DNA from: Ochromonas danica
Lineage: Eukaryota; Sar; Chrysophyceae; Chromulinales; Chromulinaceae
Reading direction: 5' to 3'
NCBI GenBank assembly: GCA_015146655.1
Contig: VKHL01000188.1
Location: 19,703-49,797, forward strand
Length of the DNA: 30,095 nt
Shown here: one piece after another, positions 18,211 through 28,200 of the stretch
How the letters are laid out: every line of letters begins with the position of its first letter
Numbering within the stretch: position 1 is the stretch's first letter
Notes under the pieces: model-generated
What the model was told of the DNA's origin: nothing
The model's input: only the letters and a program-made list of their open reading frames with translations
Database searches by the model: none
Position numbers and translations under genes: made by a program

Positions 18211-18616
18211 GGTACTGTAGTTTAGCTGAGCTCTCTGATAACACATGGCATGACATGTTGTTATTGTTATTGTTGTTGTTATAGCTGGACTAATATACTT
18301 CTTGTATACTATTATCTGTAAACTAAATGAATGGCTCACCATAACATCTCTCACACACCATACACTATACACACTATCTCACTCTCTCTGTTAGTGGTGA
18401 GTCTCTCTGGGTGATACAGCACAGCACAATGTAGTAAAGTAGACTACAATACAGTATTGTGGTCAGATAGTTTACACCTAGAGACAGACTAGTCTAACCC
18501 AGTACTAGTACTACTGTAACTAAGCTAACCACACACACTGTACATAGATAACAACCCCCCCCCTGTCTGTCTGTCTCCTCTTCGATAACGACAATAACAA
18601 TAACAACAATAACAAT
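18211..18616. other. Convergent intergenic, WDR82 / senescence-domain gene
   Basis: No gene is seen. It has short TTGTTA, CACTATACA and TACTAG-type repeats and a C9 run near 18554. Confidence 0.5.
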
Positions 18617-21600
18617 CTATGAGATGGGTGCAATCTCAATAGTGAGCAGCAGAGATCCAATCTGCTCCTCCTCCTCCTCCTCACCACCTGCTGCTACTGT
18701 CTTCATCACTGGCAGCCAAATCTCTGTCGAGGGACAAGACTGCACTGTTCTTCTAAGACCAGGGAGGAGGTGCGAGGTAGTGCTGAGAGGTGGAGAGGTA
18801 GTGTTGAGAGGTGGAGAGGTGGTGTTGGGAGGTGGAGAGGTAGTGTTGAGAGGTGGAGAGGTAGTGCTGGGAGGTGGAGAGGCAGTGCTGGGAGGTGGAG
18901 AGGTAGTGGTAGCTTGGCTTAGCGCAGCATTCCCAGTCAGATAGAGCAGGTCATCCCACAGCAACACCACTCGGCCTACTTCCTTCTCACCACTCATTCC
19001 CTTCATAGAGACGACCATATCCAGTCGACTAACATCACCAGACTGGAAGAGATCAATCTTCTCTCCTAGCACTACCCCTCCTCCTCCTCCTCCACCACCT
19101 CTTACCTTCTGCGAAGAACCATATTCCCAGTCTACCACAGCCTTGGGCTTGTCTTCATGTAGCAGTGGTCCATAGAAGAGCAGGAGGTCATGGATGGCTT
19201 CTTGCTCTTCTCTGCCCAGAGGCTCGCGGCTAGTTTGGAACTGCCCGTGCAAGTGGTCGAGCAAGTCTTGGAGAGAGTAAAGCAAAGCAGTCGAGGTCTG
19301 TTTCCTCTCACTGGCTATCTCAATACCTAGTTGATTAACAAGGAGTGTGTGAGTGAGTGAGTCAGCAATAGGTACAGTAGTAGTAGCAGGAGGAGGAGGA
19401 GGTGGTGGAGGAGGAGGTGTAGTAGCTTACCATAAGTAGTGAGAGGCGTGAGAGAAAGGAAGAGCTCTCGATTCCCCCACATCTTGTCTTTCCATCTCTG
19501 TGAAGTAGAGGTAATAGAGGAGGAGGAGGAGGAGGAGGAGGAGACAGTAGCGTCTGGATGTCTGGAGAAGATAATCTGTTTGCTTGTCGCTGTTGTTGTA
19601 TTAGCAGCAGTAGCAGTAGCAGCAGTAGCAGATGATAATAATGCTGATGCTGTAGTTGGTGTCATCACATCACTATTATGTTGTTGTTGACGTGTCTCTG
19701 TCTCTGCCTCTATTGTATTACTAGTAGCAGCTGATGTGTGGCGGAGATGATCTTCTTCTTCTGCTTCGAGTGTCTGTTGAATGGCTTCTTGATCACTCAC
19801 ACTGTAGAACATTGCTCCTTCTCCTTCCTCCTCCTTCTTCATCGATGATGACAAAGGCATTCCATGTCTAGCAGAAGGAAGAAAGGACAACTTCTTCTTG
19901 TTCATCGCCTGCTGTGCTAACAGCGCTCTCTTGACAGTGATGATGACTTGATGACTGCGAGGGAAGAGCTTCAACCTTCTCTCTAGCGCCAAGTCTTCAG
20001 CTCCTGACCTTCTCTTAGCAACTGTCTCTACACGACGACAAGCAAGAGAGAGCTCATCAAACCATCTCTCCATGACAGAGGTAGTGGTAGGACAAGGGTA
20101 GAGCAGGTAGGAAGAGCAATCCACAGTGCACAGCTCGATATGGTCTTCCTCGCCACCTTTCCAATTCTGCCAAACACGTTTCCAACCATTCTTATTCATT
20201 ATTGAGTGATTAGGACGAACAACAGGATCAACATCCTCCTCAAGTAGCATCTGCTCTCTGCTACCATCGTCTACTTCCATTCTCTCCATGACAACAGCAG
20301 CAGCAGATGATGATGACGATGACTCATCATCTACTACAGCTACTGACTCCTCCATAGCAGTAGTTGGTAGGGACAAGGAAGAAGAAGAAGAAGAAGTCAT
20401 TCTGTGTAGTTTGGGAAGTGTGTCTAACATGGAAGTGATAACAATACGTACAGGTTTGCCAATCGTCTCTCTTGGATGGTTATAAAAGGCTAATGACCAA
20501 GGTCTGAGAACTGTCCAATACCTCTTCTTCTGCCATAGAGGAGGTTGAACAACATCCACCCAACCTTGTAATAAGATAGGTCCAAGCAGGTAGTCATACA
20601 GAGCCATGAGCATGCTACCTCCCTCAATAGCTGCATTAACTAACCAACCTGCAACACCTAAACTAGCGACATTGGTTACCTTATACCCGGCTAAGCCTAT
20701 CTCACGAGCTGCTTCAAGGTATCGATCAGTTACCTCGGAAGTGTATTGAGGGCCGTAGAAGGTCTGGGAATGATAAGAGGCTGAGTCACCAATGGCCAGC
20801 CCCACTTCACCTAGTGCTTCTGTTACACCTTTACATACACTAGCCAAACCATTTCCTAATCCTGCGATAGTGTCTAAGAAGAGACGAGAGGATCTGGATG
20901 ATGACGATGATGATGATGATGAGCTACTATTGGCATTAGCCGGAGCACTGCCTGAGGAAGTGGCAGTATTGGAGGATGGACTAATGGCAGCTGCTACAGA
21001 TCCAAAATATCGTATTGGATAAAGTGCAGCAGAGGTGACAGTTCTCGCACCAGAATGAACATCATGTGCCCATTGCCTGCTCTTCTCAGCACGATGGATG
21101 GATCTTGGATCTACCACACCTGCTCCTGCTCCTCCTCCTGCTACAGAGTCACTTTGTTCACTAAAATCTGGAGGTGGCTGGAAGTAACCGTGCAAGTCAG
21201 TATACCCACGGCCCAGAAAGCGTATGGCGTGGCCAGTGTACCTTCCTGTCGACCTCAGCAGAGTTCGCAGTGCTATACCGCTGCCTTCTAGCCCTCTTGC
21301 TAGTACATTAGGTTGAGGATATTCAGCTCCTCCTGGTCCTGCACCCCCCGTCTCTTCCTCGGAGGAGAGGAAGGGCTGGAAGGTGTATTGACTCAAGAGG
21401 AAGTCAAAAGCCAGCAGGTCATCACACACTTGACCCGAGGCATTGTTAGCAATGATGAAGGTCATTCTTTGACCTAGTCGATGGTAGGAATAGGTGAAAG
21501 ACAGCAGTCGACCACTGCTTGGGTCAATCTCTCCGCCCTCCTCGCCCCTGCACACCTTGGCCATGAGGTCGAGCTCGAGGTGGTACTTTGGGTGGAGTGG

Positions 21601-21837
21601 GTTACTTTGATCTACATCACAAGGCAATGGGACGTCATAGAAGTCCAGCCAAGCTGAGGTGTGTGATCGCCAAACAATTTCCAGGCGATAGGACAATGTG
21701 GACGAGCTAGAGGAGGAGGAAGTTGAGGAGGAAGGAATGATTGCCTGTAGTGTAGCAGGAGAGAAGAACACAATAGAAGAGAAGCTCTTATCATCCAATT
21801 CTTCTATCACACCTTCTCCTTCCTCTTTTGTTTCCAT
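18617..21837 (-). CDS. Senescence/spartin-domain protein with PH-like domain
   Basis: Two exons on the minus strand, 21837-19431 and 19326-18617, give 1038 residues. The first in-frame ATG is METKEE at 21837; the open frame runs further upstream but has no ATG there. Residues about 182-405 resemble the senescence domain of spartin and plant ERD7: GSGIALRTLLRSTGRYTGHA, then TIAGLGNGLASVCKGVTEAL and AGYKVTNVASLGVAGWLV. Residues about 438-600 look like a PH domain split by a Ser-rich and acidic insert: KKRYWTVLRPWSLAFYNHPR at the start and the helix VMERWFDELSLACRRVE with its Trp at the end. The exon 2 product ends with a possible C2-like strand set, interrupted by a TTSPPLN-type repeat. Spartin-type proteins act at lipid droplets and membrane contacts. 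Poly-Ser and glutamate runs are frequent. Confidence 0.75.
18778..18918. repeat. 21 bp in-frame minisatellite in the senescence-domain gene
   Basis: Six to seven imperfect copies of GAGAGGTAGTGTTGAGAGGT-type sequence encode, on the minus strand, seven-residue units of the form TTSPPLN/TTSPPPS. The period is a multiple of three, so copy-number change keeps the reading frame. Confidence 0.85.
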
Positions 21838-22092
21838 TCCTGCCTGTCTTTGTGTTAAATGTTGGATTCCTACAGCAGGTCCTGCTCGATCACACAGTCG
21901 TGGCCACACTAACCACGCAACATAATACTTTGTTACGGGGGAAAGTGTGTGCGAAAGTTCAACATCTCTAGTTTCAACTCTCCAAATGCCACCTCCAAAC
22001 CTACACAACACCTCCGCATTCCCCTCTGTTGCTCTTGTTCATTCAAAGAGAAACAACACCAAGAAAGCTGCATAGTCTAGAAGCTAGAAGCC
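21838..22092. promoter_or_regulatory. Divergent promoter region, senescence-domain gene / NTF2-like gene
   Basis: 255 bases separate the two ATGs. The minus-strand frame stays open through much of it, but no ATG lies there, so I treat it as 5' untranslated or promoter sequence. Confidence 0.5.
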
Positions 22093-22929
22093 ATGTTTCA
22101 TGATCATCAATTCGATTGTGAATGGGATGCTGACGCTGATCTTGACTCATTTTTATTTCCAGAGGATGAAGAAGGCAATGCGACAATGTGCTTGCCATTT
22201 AGTCTCACTAACGCCAGTGCTGCTCAGCAGACATCAGATAGTTCCTCTTCCTCGTCGATCACCTCCTCCTCCCCTACTCTTGATAATGAAGTCTCTTTTG
22301 ACAGCACATCTACTGCCTCCAAGACAACAGCTGCCTCTGGCAAAATCAAATCTTCAACTTTGTCTGCTCGACAATTGCGACGACTTGAACACAATCGTCG
22401 AATACGATCAACTTTCCATCGTTTAGTGAAAAATGACACTCGAAGAATCTTCCCCGCTATGTATTGTAATGTGGTCAACAGTGGAGAGATGAACACCTTA
22501 GAGGCAATGATTGGCCAATACATGTCGCCACTGTGCGAATTGAGAAACAACGGACCCGCCGAGTTTGGCTTCCCAGCCTGTCGCACAGGACCATTAGCAT
22601 TTATGGAAGATTTCTATCAAGCAGTTTCTTCAATGCCAGATTATTCTCTCTTACTTTGTGGTGCTCGTGTAATTCGTCAATTGTATGAGGAGAGATCTAT
22701 TGTGGAATTCAATGTTCTTGCAAGAGCGACGAAGCTCATCCTTCCTCAAGATAACCAAGAAGTCAGCAACAGCAACAATAATACCAGGGAAGACACACAG
22801 TTAATAGTTGTCGGCCCTCAATCTCTTCAAAGTGTGTCAATAGAGTTTTCATTAAAGTTTGCCTTTTACTTCAACAAGGAATTGCATGTCGTGAAAGTCA
22901 TGGTCACTCCTTCTCCCCTTTCCCCCTAA
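22093..22929 (+). CDS. Protein with basic region and probable NTF2-like fold
   Basis: Single exon, 278 residues. The first 90 residues are acidic then Ser/Thr-rich. A basic helix ARQLRRLEHNRRIRSTFHRL (92-111) follows; it resembles part of a bZIP basic region but lacks the usual N-x-x-S-A-x-x-S-R pattern and a leucine zipper. Residues about 118-272 (LEAMIGQYMSPLCEL, then FMEDFYQAVSSMPDYSLLL, VEFNVLARATKLIL, IEFSLKFAFYFNKELHVVKV) have the helix and strand order of an NTF2/SnoaL-like cone fold. A nuclear regulatory role is possible but is inference from the basic region alone. I recognise no named family. Confidence 0.75.
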   Translation: MFHDHQFDCEWDADADLDSFLFPEDEEGNATMCLPFSLTNASAAQQTSDSSSSSSITSSSPTLDNEVSFDSTSTASKTTAASGKIKSSTLSARQLRRLEHNRRIRSTFHRLVKNDTRRIFPAMYCNVVNSGEMNTLEAMIGQYMSPLCELRNNGPAEFGFPACRTGPLAFMEDFYQAVSSMPDYSLLLCGARVIRQLYEERSIVEFNVLARATKLILPQDNQEVSNSNNNTREDTQLIVVGPQSLQSVSIEFSLKFAFYFNKELHVVKVMVTPSPLSP

Positions 22930-23560
22930 CGGTGGTGTCAATTCACAACAATTGCTTCCCTATTGTATGAACCCACCATCACATGACTATTCGTAGCATT
23001 GATATTCGCTGCGCTCAACCTTTACATGGATTCCGACGTATTTTGTTTGTTTTTGTTTTCTCTACGATAATGATCTACATAATGTTGTATTTATATAGTA
23101 ATGGTAGTTATTTTAGATTTGAATTCAAGGATGTTGTATTAACTGTAGACACACCATGGAATAGTGTATTACCTGGATTACTGTAAAAGAAGAAAAAGTT
23201 AAACTCCGTGCAAGTTTCATCTGTAATTTTACAGTCTGTTAGTCTTGTTACACTATCCAAGACCATGTTTCGCAGTTATTGTGGGGCGATATCATCTGTT
23301 CTGACATTCTTTGATTGTCCTGCTATGTATAGTATTGGGATAGTATTGGAGTAGACCTCAGCTTGTTGTTGCCGTGTTGTATTTGTTATTGAACAGACTG
23401 AGGTTGATGCTAACCATACACCAAATAGTAGTTCTTTCTTCATGTGCAGACTGTGTTGGTAAGAACTCCAGCCATACTATCTTAGGAGACATGACTGCTC
23501 TGGTTAGATTCACAGCCAAAGCCATGCACAGCAACCACAGTGACTGTCATTTACAGTAAA
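22930..23560. other. Convergent intergenic, NTF2-like gene / LRR gene 1
   Basis: A 67-codon open frame at 22983-23186 encodes one hydrophobic segment, but it sits in A/T-rich sequence without other support. Nothing else is seen. Confidence 0.5.
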
Positions 23561-25336
23561 CTACAAACCTTGTTCATACCCCATGCTAGTCCAACTCTTA
23601 GTCTGTGATTTATAAATGAAGTGATAATCATCTCCTTTCACTTCACCACGTCTCAAAGTCCAATTCTTTCCTTCAAATGGATCAAATAGAAGAGTGATCA
23701 TCATTGCCTTCTCCACTTTGACATTCTCCAAGCAAACTATCCGCACTGTCAAATGATTCCTCACTGCCAAGATACTCTCATGCCCTGCTCCAAGTAGCTT
23801 CAAAGACTCTAACCCTTTGCATGTTCGTATCATCTTGCCAATCATCTCATCACTAAAGTGACAGTGTGGCTTACCAGGGTAATCATGAATAGACAAGACT
23901 TTCAAGTTACTTCTATATTCTGTTATAGCTGCTAAGCTAGCATCACTAAATAGATGTCGACTAACTTCAATCTCAAGCTTCTCTAATCGAGGAAGATCTC
24001 TCACAGCTTCTATTAAGACAGTCTCAGACATGACTGCTTGTATTTCACAGATATAAAGGGATAGTTTAGACTTCACACTTTGCCATTTAACACATTCACT
24101 ACTACTAAAGTCAAAACAATATCCTGTTATGACAAGAGTATAGTAGTGCATTCTATCCAAAACAGTATAAAGAGAATGACACCAATCTGCCATCTCCTCC
24201 ATGGTGGAACTACAATTATCATAGTACTGTACTACATGCCTTTCATCATCTACTTTCATACAAACAGAGAAATAGGAGTAGTCCATCATACATTCAATAA
24301 CAAAGGATTTAAGGTAAGGACATAGTGTATAAAGGTTAGATGGTTTCTTCATGTTCTGTCTCATTGATGTGAAGAGATGTAAAGTCCTCAGTCTCGGACA
24401 AGCTCTTCCTATAGAACCCAGCAATTCATCTGAAACGACTAGGTTGTTACAGACTTGAGAGTCATTTCCTAGTTCGAGTTCTTCCAGGTACATCCCAGCA
24501 ACCTGAAGATAATCCATCACACTGCCATGGATTGCCAAAGACTCACAGGCTAGACTTAATCTTCGTAGTGGACAAGATGTTGTAATAAGAAAAGTCATAA
24601 TTTCATCAAAATAGACGGTTTGTCTAGTAGAAGCAGCAACTATCAAGTTCAGATCTCTCAACGTGGAGAGATGGTGTGTGAGGAAATTACAGATTTGTTG
24701 GTAAAATGGACTGCTCGGGGAGTGGAAGGTGATATCTACCTTGACTAATGTATTCTTCTTGATCTCTCTCAACAAGAGTGAGAGGAGTCTAGATTCTACT
24801 TCAACAAGGTGGTTGATATGATAGTTAGATTGGTCATTATGTTTATCATACATGGTATAGAGGGAAATGCTTTTCAAATGAGAGCATTGGGTGAGAAAGA
24901 GAGAGACAGTCTCTTCTAACCATGAATGGACCCTATCCAGTGATAGAGATGGTAGTGATCTTTCTCTCTGCAGGTCATTAATGATCTCTATTGATTGAAG
25001 GGAAGGACAGTGTGTGTCATTGTCCAACACTGTCAGAAGATTCTCCAAAACGGACAGTCGCACTGGAAAACCTTCCACTAACAACACTTTATGACTGCCT
25101 ACCCACTGATACCACCCAGTCATAGCCTGGTCAGACATTCTTCTGTTGAGTGTTTTAGTCATGCAAAGGCCAGACAAGGAAGTCAACCATGCCTTGCGAT
25201 CACTCTCACCTAGAAAGACAATGTCCAATACTGACAAATCACACCATGATGCCAACCACTCTGAATATAGACAATGCAGAATATCTCTATCCAACTGCCA
25301 TAATGAGGATTGGGCAACAACTCTTTTACTTGTCAT
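23561..25336 (-). CDS. F-box-like/leucine-rich-repeat protein 1
   Basis: Single exon, 591 residues. Near the N-terminus, LWQLDRDILHCLYSEWLASW followed by CDLSVLDIVFLGESDRKAWL (residues about 12-51) has the spacing of an F-box-like helical motif: L-x-x-D-I-L, S-x-W-L, L-D and a terminal R-x-x-x-L. Irregular leucine-rich repeats follow to about residue 510 (for example CPLRRLSLACESL, YLEELELGND, CPRLRTLHLF, LPRLEKLEIEV, NLKVLSIHDY, CKGLESLKLLG). F-box/LRR proteins usually pick substrates for SCF ubiquitin ligases; that role here is inference, since the F-box match is weak. It is the closest relative of the pseudogene at 28201-29673 and diverges from LRR gene 2. Confidence 0.8.
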   Translation of the reverse strand: MTSKRVVAQSSLWQLDRDILHCLYSEWLASWCDLSVLDIVFLGESDRKAWLTSLSGLCMTKTLNRRMSDQAMTGWYQWVGSHKVLLVEGFPVRLSVLENLLTVLDNDTHCPSLQSIEIINDLQRERSLPSLSLDRVHSWLEETVSLFLTQCSHLKSISLYTMYDKHNDQSNYHINHLVEVESRLLSLLLREIKKNTLVKVDITFHSPSSPFYQQICNFLTHHLSTLRDLNLIVAASTRQTVYFDEIMTFLITTSCPLRRLSLACESLAIHGSVMDYLQVAGMYLEELELGNDSQVCNNLVVSDELLGSIGRACPRLRTLHLFTSMRQNMKKPSNLYTLCPYLKSFVIECMMDYSYFSVCMKVDDERHVVQYYDNCSSTMEEMADWCHSLYTVLDRMHYYTLVITGYCFDFSSSECVKWQSVKSKLSLYICEIQAVMSETVLIEAVRDLPRLEKLEIEVSRHLFSDASLAAITEYRSNLKVLSIHDYPGKPHCHFSDEMIGKMIRTCKGLESLKLLGAGHESILAVRNHLTVRIVCLENVKVEKAMMITLLFDPFEGKNWTLRRGEVKGDDYHFIYKSQTKSWTSMGYEQGL

Positions 25337-25612
25337 AATAGCCTACTGATCTTTATAATACAGTGTAAGAGAGATGTTAACTATTGTTGTGTTGCGTGGG
25401 TTGCGCATGCAAATGTCAGTGGCGATGTTGAGATGATGACGATGTGCTTGAGATGAAAACAAAAAGGGAAAGTTCATCCATTCATCTCAGTCACTTTTCC
25501 TTTTCCATAGAGTCTTCTTCTACTTCTCGCTCTTTAGGTGATTGTCGTAGATTCTATCTTGTGGATAGAGGTCTAATCGATCAAACTTTGTCTTTCTCAC
25601 AGACAGACGACC
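25337..25612. promoter_or_regulatory. Divergent region between LRR genes 1 and 2
   Basis: 276 bases separate the two ATGs. No clear motif is seen. Confidence 0.45.
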
Positions 25613-27439
25613 ATGTCACTGTCTGGCACAGTCTTGCGCCTTGTGGTGAGTGATTGGCTGACTGCAGCAGAAGATGTTGCAGCTTTGGATACTGCATTTA
25701 CATCACATAGCATGCGTCCACTCTTCCTGGAGGCTATCTGGGGCCTCTGTTTGCCTGTCCCAAGGGGTGGTGGCAGTCTAGCGCAGTGGCGATGGTTTCT
25801 ACAGCGAGGTCTCTATTGCTCCTCTGCTGCCACTAAGACTACCCCTGCTACCTCCAACCTTGCCTCCAATATACCATCCTCTTCTACTTCTTCTTTGTTA
25901 GTGCATGTCAATCACATCTATAGCCTAATGGAGGTCTTGCCTGTCTTTCGAGAGGTTCGTTCCCTTCGACTATGGCGTGGTCGCGACCTTCGAGCCATAA
26001 CTCCTAGAGCAGGAGCAGCTACGGCAGGAGGAGGAGGAGAGATTGCCAGCCTTGGTAGCGCTATTGGCACCTCCCAACAGGTCCCTCTGAAGAAACCGAA
26101 CAAGTCAGAGCTTGCAAGATTCTTCCAGGCCCTGCCCGACCTCTCTGACCTTGTGCTGCTTGATGGAGATGTCGAGACTGCCAAAGCAATGGATCGCAAA
26201 GTCTTTCAGTTTCTTCTGGATACCTCTCGACATCTCCATCTGCACACGCTCACTCTCATCACATCAGCCTATGAAGAAGATGTCGATCTTGTGGTTAAGT
26301 CTATCAAGCAATGGGGACCCAGATTAGAAAATCTCGACTTGACATACACGCATGTATTGACCAACTCTATCCTTCAGGCTATCTCTTCTTCCTGTCCTCT
26401 ATTGAAGAGACTGACCTTGAGAAACAATGGCAATCGCTTTGCAATCTTGTCTCGTGAGATCTTTATTCACTGTCTGAGCTGTTTAGGTCAGCAGAATCTG
26501 ATTTGGTTGTCTATTACTAGTCAACTTCCTTCTTCTCTCTTGGATGACCAAGTCATTGAGAGTTTCTTGCCAAATATGCTAAATCTGGAAGGATTTGTTT
26601 GTCATATGGCAAGCCATGTTAGTGATGATTATAGTCTATTACCACTCTTCTTGTCATCTTGCCCAAGAATTCGATGTATTGAGTTACACGACCTCTTCGC
26701 CTATCATATGGTAGCAGAAAGAAAAGAATGCTCATTAGCAGCCTACCGTGACACCTCACATATTGAAGCACTGCTCACAGTCGACCTTTCTTATCCTATT
26801 GTTTCGTTAAATCTCTCTATTTTAAATCAACGCCCTGATGTGGGTTCCCATCTATTGAACAAGTATGGCCGTACTTTAACCTCCTTCACCTTCAGTGGCA
26901 AGGAGATGTTAACAGACAGGATGATCCGAGACGTGATGAAGGAAGCTCCCAATTTAAAGGCTTTGCATTTCAAACCATCATGTGATATGACTTTCCCTAT
27001 GAAAGTCTTCCAATCATTGCAATCTAAACAATCACTAGATGGTCAATATGTATGGAGTATCGCCAAGCAGTTGAAGGAGTTGTCCTTCACTCATTTCAAC
27101 ACTATGAAGAATGAAGAGCTAGGGAAGATTCTAAGCCATTGTTGCTCTTTAACGAGTCTAAGTATTGTGCATGGCCACGCTCTGACTGATCAGGCGGTGT
27201 TTCTAATCTTGACATCCTGTCCTGACTTACAACAGCTGGAATTACTGGACCTCCCCAAGATGACTGCTGATGGAGTATGCACAAAACTCTCTCATGCAGG
27301 GCGAGACAGGAAGCCTTTTCTTCTTCGCACAAGTATTGAAGGGATAGGTCGACTGTTGACGAAGCAGGGGCAGTATTCGAGGGAGTCTTCTAACCTTTGG
27401 TCAGCCTTCATAGAAGAGCTTTCATCTACTTCATATTGA
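25613..27439 (+). CDS. F-box-like/leucine-rich-repeat protein 2
   Basis: Single exon, 608 residues. The N-terminus (LSGTVLRLVVSDWLTAAEDV then AALDTAFTSHSMRPLFLEAI) keeps the same pattern as LRR gene 1: hydrophobic helix, S-x-W-L, L-D-x-A-F, R-x-x-x-L. Leucine-rich repeats run from about 130 to 565 (LPDLSDLVLLDGD, GPRLENLDLTYTHVL, CPLLKRLTLRNNG, CSLTSLSIVHGHAL, CPDLQQLELLDLPK). Sequence identity to gene 1 outside the N-terminal motif is low, so the duplication is old. A low-complexity Ala/Gly segment lies at about 125-145. Function is unknown; a substrate-adaptor role is a guess. Confidence 0.8.
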   Translation: MSLSGTVLRLVVSDWLTAAEDVAALDTAFTSHSMRPLFLEAIWGLCLPVPRGGGSLAQWRWFLQRGLYCSSAATKTTPATSNLASNIPSSSTSSLLVHVNHIYSLMEVLPVFREVRSLRLWRGRDLRAITPRAGAATAGGGGEIASLGSAIGTSQQVPLKKPNKSELARFFQALPDLSDLVLLDGDVETAKAMDRKVFQFLLDTSRHLHLHTLTLITSAYEEDVDLVVKSIKQWGPRLENLDLTYTHVLTNSILQAISSSCPLLKRLTLRNNGNRFAILSREIFIHCLSCLGQQNLIWLSITSQLPSSLLDDQVIESFLPNMLNLEGFVCHMASHVSDDYSLLPLFLSSCPRIRCIELHDLFAYHMVAERKECSLAAYRDTSHIEALLTVDLSYPIVSLNLSILNQRPDVGSHLLNKYGRTLTSFTFSGKEMLTDRMIRDVMKEAPNLKALHFKPSCDMTFPMKVFQSLQSKQSLDGQYVWSIAKQLKELSFTHFNTMKNEELGKILSHCCSLTSLSIVHGHALTDQAVFLILTSCPDLQQLELLDLPKMTADGVCTKLSHAGRDRKPFLLRTSIEGIGRLLTKQGQYSRESSNLWSAFIEELSSTSY

Positions 27440-28200
27440 TCGATTGATCGAAGGTAATGAAGGTGGAATACATGGAGACTAAGAATAGGATAGCATAGTG
27501 TTGTGTGGATAGCCTATGAATAGTACAGGACAGATAGAGCACGTTAGACTGAGACTCCTTAGGAAAGGATATGATAGAGTGTGAAGGAATGTTTAGTCTG
27601 TGTTGGAGAGAGAAATCCAAGACTATTGATCAACAAGAAGATGTGCTTGCAATTGTTCAATCTACAGAATTGTTGTGGTATGGAAATCATGCCGATCTTG
27701 CTCTCAGGGGTTTTCTATATTTGTTAGCATACTTCTAGCATAATAGATAGTTTCGTCGACAATTATCATCTACTAAATAATCCTTTTCAAGGCACTCAGG
27801 ATGTAGTAAACTCTGGCTGGCTAAGTTACTTGACTCTGCTTCGATTGTCAAGGGTTATCTCGTCTGTTGTGATCGCCTTGTCTTACAAGAGAGGGGACCT
27901 TTTATTTCTTCTCAAATTAATTGTTGATTTCTTTTGTTTAATAACATTACAACTAACTACTCACCCATTTTTATGCTAGTCATGTTGTGTGACGAAAAAC
28001 TCTTACCATATTTTTGTGTGACGAAAACCGAAAAAGTTGCTTCCCAAGTGCGTTTCAATGAGAAAAAACACTTTCTGATGCTGACTTTTCCGCCTCCGGG
28101 ACCAAAACATTCGATTCAATCCAGATCCGATCGCTGAGATGATTGCTGATGGCGATTGCTCAACCATAATTATCAATATACCAAACCAATCTGAGAAGAG
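27440..28200. other. Intergenic, LRR gene 2 to LRR pseudogene
   Basis: No gene is supported. A 14-base direct repeat TTGTGTGACGAAAA occurs at 27985-27998 and 28014-28027, about 180 bases upstream of the pseudogene's former start. Confidence 0.55.

Noticed and set aside
21838-22011. Upstream extension of the senescence-domain protein
   Set aside because: The frame is open but contains no ATG, and the added sequence resembles no domain; METKEE at 21837 is the first ATG.
22983-23186. 67-codon ORF with a hydrophobic segment
   Set aside because: It is short, isolated, in A/T-rich DNA, and has no recognisable family or paralog in the window.
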